A stretch of DNA of 64,000 bases from Gymnothorax reevesii (GCA_029721435.1 CM056577.1:113210219-113274218); one strand, 5' to 3'. Positions 37,324 to 51,156 are shown, counted from the first letter of the stretch. The notes: generated by a model not told the origin, from the letters alone. Numbers and translations are program-made.

Positions 37324-39399
37324 AAGTTCGATTAATTAAAAGGGAATGGCCCAGCCGAGCCCATCAATTTTTTCAAAATGGTAATCTTTTTTGCAAAATT
37401 TGTTAAAAATATATGTCACCTATCTAGTGACTACACAACAAAACCATGCAACCCTTAACATATGATTTTTGAAGCAATCAATTTCATTTCAAAAGTGGAA
37501 CGGTAGCCTCGCCAACTATTTAAAAAAAAATTGGAAACACGGAGCATTCTGGGTAATAAAGGTGAGGGTTCCACCTTTGTGTGGAACCACCGGCCCTTTA
37601 CTGCTCCCGATTTACACACCCGGGCACATTTCCTGAAAAATACTGATTCAGCAGTATGTAGGCTACTATCCAATTGCATAGTCAGTTCAAACATTGAAAA
37701 TGTACTCACTTTGGATTTGTGATGATAAGAATTCCACATTTCCGAAAAGAAATAGAAAAATCATCGGTGCTTCATTCAACTTATGACTCAAATCCCCGCA
37801 CCATTCATTATAAGGGATCAATGGCCTTCATTCTCACGACCACCAAGACATTCACACCAACTGCAGGAGGAGGCTAGATCCCTTTGGGAATGCACAACGT
37901 GTATCCATTATTCTGAAAGAATACAAATGCGATAGTATCTTAGACTCAATCATTCGCGATTCAGTCACAAGTCACCAAACTGTCACATTGGCCCCTGAAA
38001 AGATGAGCAACTCGCGCGGTATCACAGTCGAGAAGACTCGATTTTGCTTCCGAGAGCCACCCGGTGTATTGCTAAAGAGAAAATATCAGCGATATATGAA
38101 AAGCCGCAGTACCCATCTCAGACTAATAGTGAGCATTATTCAGAAGTCTCCAAATTAAAGATTAACACCGAGACAGGAAAGACAAGCGCGAAGATTCTTC
38201 TGCGCAAGCATTAATTTATAACGGATACCAGCGGTGCTGTCAGAAAGCGCATCCCTTTAAACCTAGCTACTACACCTTGTCTGCAGGTGCATGGTATACA
38301 GTAGACAGATTTTGCTGTGTTGCAATGTGTTCTAATATTTGTTTAAATGTTTGCTTTTCTTTTGACAGATATTGTACAGCTTGGAGCGCTTTGTCTCTGG
38401 CGACAGGAAATTCAATTCAAGACAAATGTATAGCTCCAGAATATATTTTACCATTGAGTAAGGGGAACTTTAATTAAATAGGCGCCACATTGTATCGGAC
38501 ATTTTAATAATATAAAGTTTATACTTGCATTTCTAAGACATTGAAATAAGTAAGCAAATAAATAAATAAAGTGATAATGCTGCTGACGGCAAATTTCCTC
38601 AATCAATTTTTCATCATTAGTTGGAGCATACTATAACGTTGCAATTTGCTTATACTTCAGGAAACTTTGCACAATGTCAGTCAGTTCAATTTCAACTGAT
38701 ACTTTTTATATGTAGGCTACTGCCTAAGAACAATGGATACTTGACAATAAAAGCTAGGAATTTGAGCAAGCGTTTTTGTCTATGCGCCCATATTATTTGC
38801 CTTTAAATTTGAACATACATGCCTTTAATTGATAATGTCTCATTAGATAAATGTCTGAATCAATCATTTTGCAACTGCGCAAAAATAGATTTAGTCATTT
38901 CGGAACTGAAAGGTCCAAGACGACACTTCAGCACTTGGAAAATGGTAAGCTTGGCAAAAACAAGACAGTTGTGAATTTCAGCTGTGACGACTTTGTCAGT
39001 CATTTTGTTCCATTATGTAATTATTATCAGAGAATGGTTAATTGATGGTAATATCTCGATGTGCCTAAGCAGATAACGCTTAACATAAAGAGCATTGCTG
39101 AAAATCCACAGGGGTCCGCTTTTGACCCCTGTCTTTGCCCCGAGTGTTAAAGACAAGAACAATCAGTTGTGAAGGTTCGGCTGCGTGTGGAACCGTACGC
39201 GGCTCTTGGTCCATCATTTTTCAAAGACCTCTCCCAGGTTATTCTGCAATTTTTAAGGCCTGTTACCAAATTGTTTCACAGATTCATTACATTTGCTATG
39301 CATTCATTTGCCTGTATTTAAACAACCAGAAAAAATTGACCAGTAGTCACTGCTAAATCCAGAAGGACAATTCTTCATTAATTTAATACGACATATATA

Positions 39400-39544
39400 G
39401 CAGTCCCCGAAGAGACTGTCAAAAATTGCCAAATCTGCTGATATTTCAAGCTGATCCAGCGGGGTATTGGGTTAAGTTTTCAACCAGCAATAATCGCGCC
39501 TCGGTTACACCTCCTGGGCTACGATACTGCCACTGCGCAAAGAT
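39400..39544 (-). ncRNA. U4 snRNA variant, copy 18 (U31G)
   Basis: PSE 39586-39605. ZNF143-type site 39759-39777 with the same non-core change as copy 15. The only RNA change from consensus I see is U31G in the kink-turn. Confidence 0.89.
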
Positions 39545-41620
39545 AAGTTCGATTAATTAAAAGGGAATGGCCCAGCCGAGCCCATCAATTTTTTCAAAAT
39601 GGTAATCTTTTTTGCAAAATTTGTTAAAAATATATGTCACCTATCTAGTGACTACACAACAAAACCACGCAACCCTTAACATATGATTTTTGAAGCAATC
39701 AATTTCATTTCAAAAGTGGAACGGTAGCCTCGCCAACTATTTAAAAAAAAATTGGAAACACGTAGCATTCTGGGTAATAAAGGTGAGGGTTCCACCTTTG
39801 TGTGGAACCACCGGCCCTTTACTGCTCCCGATTTACACACCCGGGCACATTTCCTGAAAAATACTGATTCAGCAGTTTGTAGGCTACTATCCAATTGCAT
39901 AGTCAGTTCAAACATTGAAAATGTACTCACTTTGGATTTGTGATGATAAGAATTCCACATTTCCGAAAAGAAATAGAAAAATCATCGGTGCTTCATTCAA
40001 CTTATGACTCAAATCCCCGCACCATTCATTATAAGGGATCAATGGCCTTCATTCTCACGACCACCAAGACATTCACACCAACTGCAGGAGGAGGCTAGAT
40101 CCCTTTGGGAATGCACAACGTGTATCCATTATTCTGAAAGAATACAAATGCGACAGTATCTTAGACTCAATCATTCGCGATTCAGTCACAAGTCACCAAA
40201 CTGTCACATTGGCCCCTGAAAAGATGAGCAACTCGCGCGGTATCACAGTCGAGAAGACTCGATTTTGCTTCCGAGAGCCACCCGGTGTATTGCTAAAGAG
40301 AAAATATCAGCGATATATGAAAAGCCGCAGTACCCATCTCAGACTAATAGTGAGCATTATTCAGAAGTCTCCAAATTAAAGATTAACACCGAGACAGGAA
40401 AGACAAGCGCGAAGATTCTTCTGCGCAAGCATTAATTTATAACGGATACCAGCGGTGCTGTCAGAAAGCGCATCCCTTTAAACCTAGCTACTACACCTTG
40501 TCTGCAGGTGCATGGTATACAGTAGACAGATTTTGCTGTGTTGCAATGTGTTCTAATATTTGTTTAAATGTTTGCTTTTCTTTTGACAGATATTGTACAG
40601 CTTGGAGCGCTTTGTCTCTGGCGACAGGAAATTCAATTCAAGACAAATGTATAGCTCCAGAATATATTTTACCATTGAGTAAGGGGAACTTTAATTAAAT
40701 AGGCGCCACATTGTATCGGACATTTTAATAATATAAAGTTTATACTTGCATTTCTAAGACATTGAAATAAGTAAGCAAATAAATAAATAAAGTGATAATG
40801 CTGCTGACGGCAAATTTCCTCAATCAATTTTTCATCATTAGTTGGAGCATACTATAACGTTGCAATTTGCTTATACTTCAGGAAACTTTGCACAATGTCA
40901 GTCAGTTCAATTTCAACTGATACTTTTTATATGTAGGCTACTGCCTAAGAACAATGGATACTTGACAATAAAAGCTAGGAATTTGAGCAAGCGTTTTTGT
41001 CTATGCGCCCATATTATTTGCCTTTAAATTTGAACATACATGCCTTTAATTGATAATGTCTCATTAGATAAATGTCTGAATCAATCATTTTGCAACTGCG
41101 CAAAAATAGATTTAGTCATTTCGGAACTGAAAGGTCCAAGACGACACTTCAGCACTTGGAAAATGGTAAGCTTGGCAAAAACAAGACAGTTGTGAATTTC
41201 AGCTGTGACGACTTTGTCAGTCATTTTGTTCCATTATGTAATTATTATCAGAGAATGGTTAATTGATGGTAATATCTGGATGTGCCTAAGCAGATAACGC
41301 TTAACATAAAGAGCATTGCTGAAAATCCACAGGGGTCCGCTTTTGACCCCTGTCATTGCCCCGAGTGTTAAAGACAAGAACAATCAGTTGTGAAGGTTCG
41401 GCTGCGTGTGGAACCGTACGCGGCTCTTGGTCCATCATTTTTCAAAGACCTCTCCCAGGTTATTCTGCAATTTTTAAGGCCTGTTACCAAATTGTTTCAC
41501 AGATTCATTACATTTGCTATGCATTCATTTGCCTGTATTTAAACAACCAGAAAAAATTGACCAGTAGTCACTGCTAAATCCAAAAGGACAATTCTTCATT
41601 AATTTAATACGACATATATA

Positions 41621-41765
41621 GCAGTCCCCGAAGAGACTGTCAAAAATTGCCAAATCTGCTGATATTTCAAGCTGATCCAGCGGGGTATTGAATTAAGTTT
41701 TCAACCAGCAATAATCGCGCCTCGGTTACACCTCATGGGCTACGATACTGCCACTGCGCAATGAT
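41621..41765 (-). ncRNA. U4 snRNA variant, copy 19
   Basis: PSE 41807-41826, ZNF143-type site 41980-41998. U4A lies in the 5' strand that pairs with U6 (stem II). C74U and C75U alter the conserved CCC before the central hairpin. Sm site and 3' stem are intact. The stem II change makes normal U6 pairing slightly weaker. Confidence 0.89.
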
Positions 41766-43841
41766 AAGTTCGATTAATTAAAAGGGAATGGCCCAGCCGA
41801 GCCCATCAATTTTTTCAAAATGGTAATCTTTTTTGCAAAATTTGTTAAAAATATATGTCACCTATCTAGTGACTACACAACAAAACCATGCAACCCTTAA
41901 CATATGATTTTTGAAGCAATCAATTTCATTTCAAAAGTGGAACGGTAGCCTCGCCAACTATTTAAAAAAAAATTGGAAACACGGAGCATTCTGGGTAATA
42001 AAGGTGAGGGTTCCACCTTTGTGTGGAACCACCGGCCCTTTACTGCTCCCGATTTACACACCCGGGCACATTTCCTGAAAAATACTGATTCAGCAGTATG
42101 TAGGCTACTATCCAATTGCATAGTCAGTTCAAACATTGAAAATGTACTCACTTTGGATTTGTGATGATAAGAATTCCACATTTCCGAAAAGAAATAGAAA
42201 AATCATCGGTGCTTCATTCAACTTATGACTCAAATCCCCGCACCATTCATTATAAGGGATCAATGGCCTTCATTCTCACGACCACCAAGACATTCACACC
42301 AACTGCAGGAGGAGGCTAGATCCCTTTGGGAATGCACAACGTGTATCCATTATTCTGAAAGAATACAAATGCGATAGTATCTTAGACTCAATCATTCGCG
42401 ATTCAGTCACAAGTCACCAAACTGTCACATTGGCCCCTGAAAAGATGAGCAACTCGCGCGGTATCACAGTCGAGAAGACTCGATTTTGCTTCCGAGAGCC
42501 ACCCGGTGTATTGCTAAAGAGAAAATATCAGCGATATATGAAAAGCCGCAGTACCCATCTCAGACTAATAGTGAGCATTATTCAGAAGTCTCCAAATTAA
42601 AGATTAACACCGAGACAGGAAAGACAAGCGCGAAGATTCTTCTGCGCAAGCATTAATTTATAACGGATACCAGCGGTGCTGTCAGAAAGCGCATCCCTTT
42701 AAACCTAGCTACTACACCTTGTCTGCAGGTGCATGGTATACAGTAGACAGATTTTGCTGTGTTGCAATGTGTTCTAATATTTGTTTAAATGTTTGCTTTT
42801 CTTTTGACAGATATTGGACAGCTTGGAGCGCTTTGTCTCTGGCGACAGGAAATTCAATTCAAGACTAATGTATAGCTCCAGAATATATTTTACCATTGAG
42901 TAAGGGGAACTTTAATTAAATAGGCGCCACATTGTATCGGACATTTTAATAATATAAAGTTTATACTTGCATTTCTAAGACATTGAAATAAGAAAGCAGA
43001 TAAATAAATAAAGTGATAATGCTGCTGACGGGAAATTTCCTCAATCAATTTTTCATCATTAGTTGGAGCATACTATAACGTTGCAATTTGCTTATACTTC
43101 AGGAAACTTTGCACAATGTCAGTCAGTTCAATTTCAACTGATACTTTTTATATGTAGGCTACTGCCTAAGAACAATGGATACTTGACAATAAAAGCTAGG
43201 AATTTGAGCAAGCGTTTTTGTCTATGCGCCCATATTATTTGCCTTTAAATTTGAACATACATGCCTTTAATTGATAATGTCTCATTAGATAAATGTCTGA
43301 ATCAATCATTTTGCAACTGCGCAAAAATAGATTTAGTCATTTCGGAACTGAAAGGTCCAAGACGACACTTCAGCACTTGGAAAATGGTAAGCTTGGCAAA
43401 AACAAGACAGTTGTGAATTTCAGCTGTGACGACTTTGTCAGTCATTTTGTTCCGTTATGTAATTATTATCAGAGAATGGTTAATTGATGGTAATATCTGG
43501 ATGTGCCTAAGCAGATAACGCTTAACATAAAGAGCATTGCTGAAAATCCACAGGGGTCCGCTTTTGACCCCTGTCATTGCCCCGAGTGTTAAAGACAAGA
43601 ACAATCAGTTGTGAAGGTTCGGCTGCGTGTGGAACCGTACGCGGCTCTTGGTCCATCATTTTTCAAAGACCTCTCCCAGGTTATTCTGCAATTTTTAAGG
43701 TCTGCTACCAAATTGTTTCACAGATTCATTACATTTGCTATGCATTCATTTGCCTGTATTTAAACAAGCAGAAAAAATTGACCAGTAATCATTGCTAAAT
43801 CCAGAAAGACAATTCTTCATTAATTTAATACGACATATATA

Positions 43842-43986
43842 GCAGCCCCCGAAGAGACTGTCAAAAATTGCCAAATCTGCTGATATTTCAAGCTGATCCA
43901 GCGGGGTGTTGGGTTAAGTTTTCAACCAGCAATAATCGCGCCTCGGTTACAGCTCATGGGCTACGATACTGCCACTGCGCAAAGGT
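43842..43986 (-). ncRNA. U4 snRNA variant, copy 20
   Basis: PSE 44028-44047, ZNF143-type site 44201-44219. Changes are U2C, G35C (kink-turn hairpin stem), U79C and A141G (3' stem). Sm site intact. Its unit also shares rare spacer variants with unit 1. Confidence 0.88.
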
Positions 43987-46062
43987 AAGTTTGATTAATT
44001 AAAAGGGAATGGCCCAGCCGAGCCCATCAATTTTTTCAAAATGGTAATCTTTTTTGCAAAATTTGTTAAAAATATATGTCACCCATCTAGTGACTACACA
44101 ACAAAACCATGCAACCCTTAACATATGATTTTTGAAGCAATCAATTTCATTTCAAAAGTGGAACGGTAGCCTCGCCAACTATTTAAAAAAAAATTGGAAA
44201 CACGGAGCATTCTGGGTAATAAAGGTGAGGGTTCCACCTTTGTGTGGAACCACCGGCCCTTTACTGCTCCCGATTTACACACCCGGGCACATTTCCTGAA
44301 AAATACTGATTCAGCAGTATGTAGGCTACTATCCAATTGCATAGTCAGTTCAAACATTGAAAATGTACTCACTTTGGATTTGTGATGATAAGAATTCCAC
44401 ATTTCCGAAAAGAAATAGAAAAATCATCGGTGCTTCATTCAACTTATGACTCAAATCCCCGCACCATTCATTATAAGGGATCAATGGCCTTCATTCTCAC
44501 GACCACCAAGACATTCACACCAACTGCAGGAGGAGGCTAGATCCCTTTGGGAATGCAAAACGTGTATCCATTATTCTGAAAGAATACAAATGCGATAGTA
44601 TCTTAGACTCAATCATTCGCGATTCAGTCACAAGTCACCAAACTGTCACATTGGCCCCTGAAAAGATGAGCAACTCGCGCGGTATCACAGTCGAGAAGAC
44701 TCGATTTTGCTTCCGAGGGCCACCCGGTGTATTGCTAAAGAGAAAATATCAGCGATATATGAAAAGCCGCAGTACCCATCTCAGACTAATAGTGAGCATT
44801 ATTCAGAAGTCTCCAAATTAAAGATTAACACCGAGACAGGAAAGACAAGCGCGAAGATTCTTCTGCGCAAGCATTAATTTATAACGGATACCAGCGGTGC
44901 TGTCAGAAAGCGCATCCCTTTAAACCTAGCTACTACACCTTGTCTGCAGGTGCATGGTATACAGTAGACAGATTTTGCTGTGTTGCAATGTGTTCTTATA
45001 TTTGTTTAAATGTTTGCTTTTCTTTTGACAGATATTGTACAGCTTGGAGCGCTTTGTCTCTGGCGACAGGAAATTCAAATCAAGACAAACGTATAGCTCC
45101 AGAATATATTTTACCATTGAGTAAGGGGAACTTTAATTCAATAGGCGCCACATTGTATCGGACATTTTAATAATATAAAGTTTATACTTGCATTTCTAAG
45201 ACATTGAAATAAGTAAGCAAATAAATAAATAAAGTGATAATGCTGCTGACGGCAAATTTCCTCAATCAATTTTTCATCATTAGTTGGAGCATACTATAAC
45301 GTTGCAATTTGCTTATACTTCAGGAAACTTTGCACAATGTCAGTCAGTTCAATTTCAACTGATACTTTTTATATGTAGGCTACTGCCTAAGAACAATGGA
45401 TACTTGACAATAAAAGCTAGGAATTTGAGCAAGCGTTTTTGTCTATGCGCCCATATTATTTGCCTTTAAATTTGAACATACATGCCTTTAATTGATAATG
45501 TCTCATTAGATAAATGTCTGAATCAATCATTTTGCAACTGCGCAAAAATAGATTTAGTCATTTCGGAACTGAAAGGTCCAAGACGACACTTCAGCACTTG
45601 GAAAATGGTAAGCTTGGCAAAAACAAGACAGTTGTGAATTTCAGCTGTGACGACTTTGTCAGTCATTTTGTTCCATTATGTAATTATTATCAGAGAATGG
45701 TTAATTGATGGTAATATCTGGATGTGCCTAAGCAGATAACGCTTAACATAAAGAGCATTGCTGAAAATCCACAGGGGTCCGCTTTTGACCCCTGTCATTG
45801 CCCCGAGTGTTAAAGACAAGAACAATCAGTTGTGAAGGTTCGGGTGCGTGTGGAACCGTACGCGGCTCTTGGTCCATCATTTCTCAAAGACCTCTCCCAG
45901 GCTATTCTGCAATTTTAGAGGCCTGTTACCAAATTGTTTCACAGATTCATTACATTTGCTATGCATTCATTTGCCTGTATTTAAACAACCAGAAAAAATT
46001 GACCAGAAGTCACTGCTAAATCCAGAAGGACAATTCTTCATTAATTTAATACGACATATATA

Positions 46063-46207
46063 GCAGTCCCCGAAGAGACTGTCAAAAATTGCCAAATTTG
46101 CTGATATTTCAAGCCGATTCAGCGGGGTATTGGGATAAGTTTTCAAACAGCAATAATCGCGCCTCGGTTACACCTCATGGGCTACGATACTGCCACTGCG
46201 CAAAGAT
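46063..46207 (-). ncRNA. U4 snRNA variant, copy 21
   Basis: PSE 46249-46268, ZNF143-type site 46422-46440. Changes are G61U in stem I (loses a pair with U6), A73U, G89A, A93G and G110A. Sm site and 3' stem intact. It is one of the more diverged copies, and its whole unit holds more private changes than its neighbours. Confidence 0.87.
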
Positions 46208-48284
46208 AAGTTCGATTAATTAAAAGGGAATGGCCCAGCCGAGCCCATCAATTTTTTCAAAATGGTAATCTTTTTTGCAAAATTTGTTAAAAATATATGT
46301 CACCTATCTAGTGACTACACAACAAAACCATGCAACCCTTAACATATGATTTTTGAAGCAATCAATTTCATTTCAAAAGTGGAACGGTAGCCTCGCCAAC
46401 TATTTAAAAAAAAATTGGAAACACGGAGCATTCTGGGTAATAAAGGTGAGGGTTCCACCTTTGTGTGGAACCACCGGCCCTTTACTGCTCCCGATTTACA
46501 CACCCGGGCACATTTCCTGAAAAATACTGATTCAGCAGTATGTAGGCTACTATCCAATTGCATAGTCAGTTCAAACATTGAAAATGTACTCACTTTGGAT
46601 TTGTGATGATAAGAATTCCACATTTCCGAAAAGAAATAGAAAAATCATCGGTGCTTCATTCAACTTATGACTCAAATCCCCGCACCATTCATTATAAGGG
46701 ATCAATGGCCTTCATTCTCACGACCACCAAGACATTCACACCAACTGCAGGAGGAGGCTAGATCCCTTTGGGAATGCACAACGTGTATCCATTATTCTGA
46801 AAGAATACAAATGCGATAGTATCTTAGACTCAATCATTCGCGATTCAGTCACAAGTCACCAAACTGTCACATTGGCCCCTGAAAAGATGAGCAACTCGCG
46901 CGGTATCACAGTCGAGAAGACTCGATTTTGCTTCCGAGAGCCACCCGGTGTATTGCTAAAGAGAAAATATCAGCGATATATGAAAAGCCGCAGTACCCAT
47001 CTCAGACTAATAGTGAGCATTATTCAGAAGTCTCCAAATTAAAGATTAACACCGAGACAGGAAAGACAAACGCGAAGATTCTTCTGCGCAAGCATTAATT
47101 TATAACGGATACCAGCGGTGCTGTCAGAAAGCGCATCCCTTTAAACCTAGCTACTACACCTTGTCTGCAGGTGCATGGTATACAGTAGACAGATTTTGCT
47201 GTGTTGCAATGTGTTCTAATATTTGTTTAAATGTTTGCTTTTCTTTTGACAGATATTGGACAGCTTGGAGCGCTTTGTCTCTGGCGACAGGAAATTCAAT
47301 TCAAGACAAATGTATAGCTCCAGAATATATTTTACCATTGAGTAAGGGGAACTTTAATTAAATAGGCGCCACATTGTATCGGACATTTTAATAATATAAA
47401 GTTTATACTTGCATTTCTAAGACATTGAAATAAGTAAGCAAATAAATAAATAAAGTGATAATGCTGCTGATGGCAAATTTCCTCAATCAATTTTTCATCA
47501 TTAGTTGGAGCATACTATAACGTTGCAATTTGCTTATACTTCAGGAAACTTTGCACAATGTCAGTCAGTTCAATTTCAACTGATACTTTTTATATGTAGG
47601 CTACTGCCTAAGAACAATGGATACTTGACAATAAAAGCTAGGAATTTGAGCAAGCGTTTTTGTCTATGCGCCCATATTATTTGCCTTTAAATTTGAACAT
47701 ACATGCCTTTAATTGATAATGTCTCAATAGATAAATGTCTGAATCAATCATTTTGCAACTGCGCAAAAATAGATTTAGTCATTTCGGAACTGAAAGGTCC
47801 AAGACGACACTTCAGCACTTGGAAAATGGTAAGCTTGGCAAAAACAAGACAGTTGTGAATTTCAGCTGTGACGACTTTGTCAGTCATTTTGTTCCATTAT
47901 GTAATTATTATCAGAGAATGGTTAATTGATGGTAATATCTGGATGTGCCTAAGCAGATAACGCTTAACATAAAGAGCATTGCTGAAAATCCACAGGGGTC
48001 CGCTTTTGACCCCTGTCATTGCCCCGAGTGTTAAAGACAAGAACAATCAGTTGTGAAGGTTCGGCTGCGTGTGGAACCGTACGCGGCTCTTGGTCCATCA
48101 TTTTTCAAAGACCTCTCCCAGGTTATTCTGCAATTTTTAAGGCCTGTTACCAAATTGTTTCACAGATTCATTACATTTGCTATGCATTCATTTGCCTGTA
48201 TTTAAACAACCAGAAAAAAATTGACCAGTAGTTACTGCTAAATCCAGAAGGACAATTCTTCATTAATTTAATACGACATATATA

Positions 48285-48429
48285 GCAGTCCCCGAAGAGA
48301 CTGTCAAAAATTGCCAAATCTGCTGATATTTCAAGCTGATCCAGCGGGGTATTGGGTTAAGTTTTCAACCAGCAATAATCGCGCCTCGGTTACACCTCCT
48401 GGGCTACGATACTGCCACTGCGCAAACAT
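48285..48429 (-). ncRNA. U4 snRNA variant, copy 22 (U31G)
   Basis: PSE 48471-48490. ZNF143-type site 48644-48662 with the non-core change of copy 15. Changes are C3G near the RNA start and U31G in the kink-turn. Its spacer variants match those around copies 15 and 23. Confidence 0.88.
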
Positions 48430-50504
48430 AAGTTCGATTAATTAAAAGGGAATGGCCCAGCCGAGCCCATCAATTTTTTCAAAATGGTAATCTTTTTTGC
48501 AAAATTTGTTAAAAATATATGTCACCTATCTAGTGACTACACAACAAAACCACGCAACCCTTAACATATGATTTTTGAAGCAATCAATTTCATTTCAAAA
48601 GTGGAACGGTAGCCTCGCCAACTATTTAAAAAAAAATTGGAAACACGTAGCATTCTGGGTAATAAAGGTGAGGGTTCCACCTTTGTGTGGAACCACCGGC
48701 CCTTTACTGCTCCCGATTTACACACCCGGGCACATTTCCTGAAAAATACTGATTCAGCAGTTTGTAGGCTACTATCCAATTGCATAGTCAGTTCAAACAT
48801 TGAAAATGTACTCACTTTGGATTTGTGATGATAAGAATTCCACATTTCCGAAAAGAAATAGAAAAATCATCGGTGCTTCATTCAACTTATGACTCAAATC
48901 CCCGCACCGTTCATTATAAGGGATCAATGGCCTTCATTCTCACGACCACCAAGACATTCACACCAACTGCAGGAGGAGGCTAGATCCCTTTGGGAATGCA
49001 CAACCTGTATCCATTATTCTGAAAGAATACAAATGCGACAGTATCTTAGACTCAATCATTCGCGATTCAGTCACAAGTCACCAGACTGTCACATTGGCCC
49101 CTGAAAAGATGAGCAACTCGCGCGGTATCACAGTCGAGAAGACTCGATTTTGCTTCCGAGAGCCACCCGGTGTATTGCTAAAGAGAAAATATCAGCGATA
49201 TATGAAAAGCCGCAGTACCCATCTCAGACTAATAGTGAGCATTATTCAGAAGTCTCCAAATTAAAGATTAACACCGAGACAGGAAAGACAAGCGCGAAGA
49301 TTCTTCTGCGCAAGCATTAATTTATAACGGATACCAGCGGTGCTGTCAGAAAGCGCATCCCTTTAAACCTAGCTACTACACCTTGTCTGCAGGTGCATGG
49401 TATACAGTAGACAGAGTTTGCTGTGTTGCAATGTGTTCTAATATTTGTTTAAATGTTTGCTTTTCTTTTGACAGATATTGTACAGCTTGGAGCGCTTTGT
49501 CTCTGGCGACAGGAAATTCAATTCAAGACAAATGTATAGCTCCAGAATATATTTTACCATTGAGTAAGGGGAACTTTAATTAAATAGGCGCCACATTGTA
49601 TCGGACATTTTAATAATATAAAGTTTATACTTGCATTTCTAAGACATTGAAATAAGTAAGCAAATAAATAAATAAAGTGATAATGCTGCTGACGGCAAAT
49701 TTCCTCAATCAATTTTTCATCATTAGTTGGAGCATACTATAACGTTGCAATTTGCTTATACTTCAGGAAACTTTGCACAATGTCAGTCAGTTCAATTTCA
49801 ACTGATACTTTTTATATGTAGGCTACTGCCTAAGAACAATGGATACTTGACAATAAAAGCTAGGAATTTGAGCAAGCGTTTTTGTCTATGCGCCCATATT
49901 ATTTGCCTTTAAATTTGAACATACATGCCTTTAATTGATAATGTCTCATTAGATAAATGTCTGAATCAATCATTTTGCAACTGCGCAAAAATAGATTTAG
50001 TCATTTCGGAACTGAAAGGTCCAAGACGACACTTCAGCACTTGGAAAATAGTAAGCTTGGCAAAAACAAGACAGTTGTGAATTTCAGGTGTGACGACTTT
50101 GTCAGTCATTTTGTTCCATTATGTAATTATTATCAGAGAATGGTTAATTGATGGTAATATCTGGATGTGCCTAAGCAGATAACGCTTAACATAAAGAGCA
50201 TTGCTGAAAATCCACAGGGGTCCGCTTTTGACCCCTGTCATTGCCCCGAGTGTTAAAGACAAGAACAATCAGTTGTGAAGGTTCGGCTGCGTGTGGAACC
50301 GTACGCGGCTCTTGGTCCATCATTTTTCAAAGACCTCTCCCAAGTTATTCTGCAATTTTTAAGGCCTGTTACCATTTGTTTCACAGATTCATTACATTTG
50401 CTATGCATTCATTTGCCTGTATTTAAACAACCAGAAAAAATTGACCAGTAGTCACTGCTAAATCCAGAAGGACAATTCTTCATTAATTTAATACGACATA
50501 TATA

Positions 50505-50649
50505 GCAGTCCCCGAAGAGACTGTCAAAAATTGCCAAATCTGCTGATATTTCAAGCTGATCCAGCGGGGTATTGGGTTAAGTTTTCAACCAGCAATAATC
50601 GCGCCTCGGTTACACCTCCTGGGCTACGATACTGCCACTGCGCAAAGAT
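50505..50649 (-). ncRNA. U4 snRNA variant, copy 23 (U31G, unit split by transposon)
   Basis: PSE 50691-50710, ZNF143-type site 50864-50882 with the non-core change. The only RNA change seen is U31G. The transposon inserted at 51137, about 490 bp upstream of the start, leaves the gene and both promoter elements whole but separates them from the rest of the array. Confidence 0.89.
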
Positions 50650-51134
50650 AAGTTCGATTAATTAAAAGGGAATGGCCCAGCCGAGCCCATCAATTTTTTC
50701 AAAATGGTAATCTTTTTTGCAAAATTTGTTAAAAATATATGTCACCTATCTAGTGACTACACAACAAAACCACGCAACCCTTAACATATGATTTTTGAAG
50801 CAATCAATTTCATTTCAAAAGTGGAACGGTAGCCTCGCCAACTATTTAAAAAAAAATTGGAAACACGTAGCATTCTGGGTAATAAAGGTGAGGGTTCCAC
50901 CTTTGTGTGGAACCACCGGCCCTTTACTGCTCCCGATTTACACACCCGGGCACATTTCCTGAAAAATACTGATTCAGCAGTTTGTAGGCTACTATCCAAT
51001 TGCATAGTCAGTTCAAACATTGAAAATGTACTCACTTTGGATTTGTGATGATAAGAATTCCACATTTCCGAAAAGAAATAGAAAAATCATCGGTGCTTCA
51101 TTCAACTTATGACTCAAATCCCCGCACCATTCAT

Positions 51135-51136
51135 TA
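51135..51136. other. Target-site duplication TA, left
   Basis: Uninterrupted units read CATTCATTATAAGGG here. Unit 23 reads CATTCATTA, then the element, then TATAAGGG, so TA is duplicated. The partner is at 54141-54142. Confidence 0.85.
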
Positions 51137-51156
51137 CACACTAAAAAATGCTGGGT
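51137..51156 (+). repeat. Terminal inverted repeat, left
   Basis: CACACTAAAAAATGCTGGGT. It pairs with the reverse complement of 54121-54140, with two mismatches in 20. Confidence 0.9.

Larger units (their letters stand above)
27345..40670. repeat. Higher-order repeat B: 3-unit block, 6,663-bp period
   Basis: 27345-34007 and 34008-40670 share rare variants: AAATACATAAAT near 29674/36337, AATAATAGC near 29864/36527, and the Sm-site change of copies 13 and 16. Differences are few and mostly in the second half, for example 30530/37193, the C69U site of copy 15, and CCTGT against CGTGT near 33456/40119. It therefore looks older than block A, and the mismatches argue that it is real biology. Confidence 0.88.
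1..51136. repeat. Tandem array of ~2.2-kb U4 snRNA units, left segment (units 1-23)
   Basis: Head-to-tail units start at 1, 2296, 4517, 6738, 8959, 11180, 13397, 15618, 17839, 20060, 22277, 24498, 26719, 28940, 31161, 33382, 35603, 37824, 40045, 42266, 44487, 46708 and 48930. The phase is arbitrary and set by the window start. Most units are 2,221 bp. Unit 1 is 2,295 bp because of a 74-bp internal duplication. Units 6 and 10 are 2,217 bp through loss of one AAAT in a short microsatellite. Unit 22 is 2,222 bp from one extra A. Unit-to-unit identity is very high by eye, with scattered substitutions. Each unit contains one minus-strand U4 gene with its promoter; the rest is spacer. Unit 23 is interrupted by a transposon. 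The array runs off the left edge. Confidence 0.97.

Noticed and set aside
1..51136. CRISPR array or simple centromeric satellite
   Set aside because: The units are 2.2 kb with no short repeat-spacer structure, and each contains a structured snRNA gene with promoter, which a plain satellite would not.
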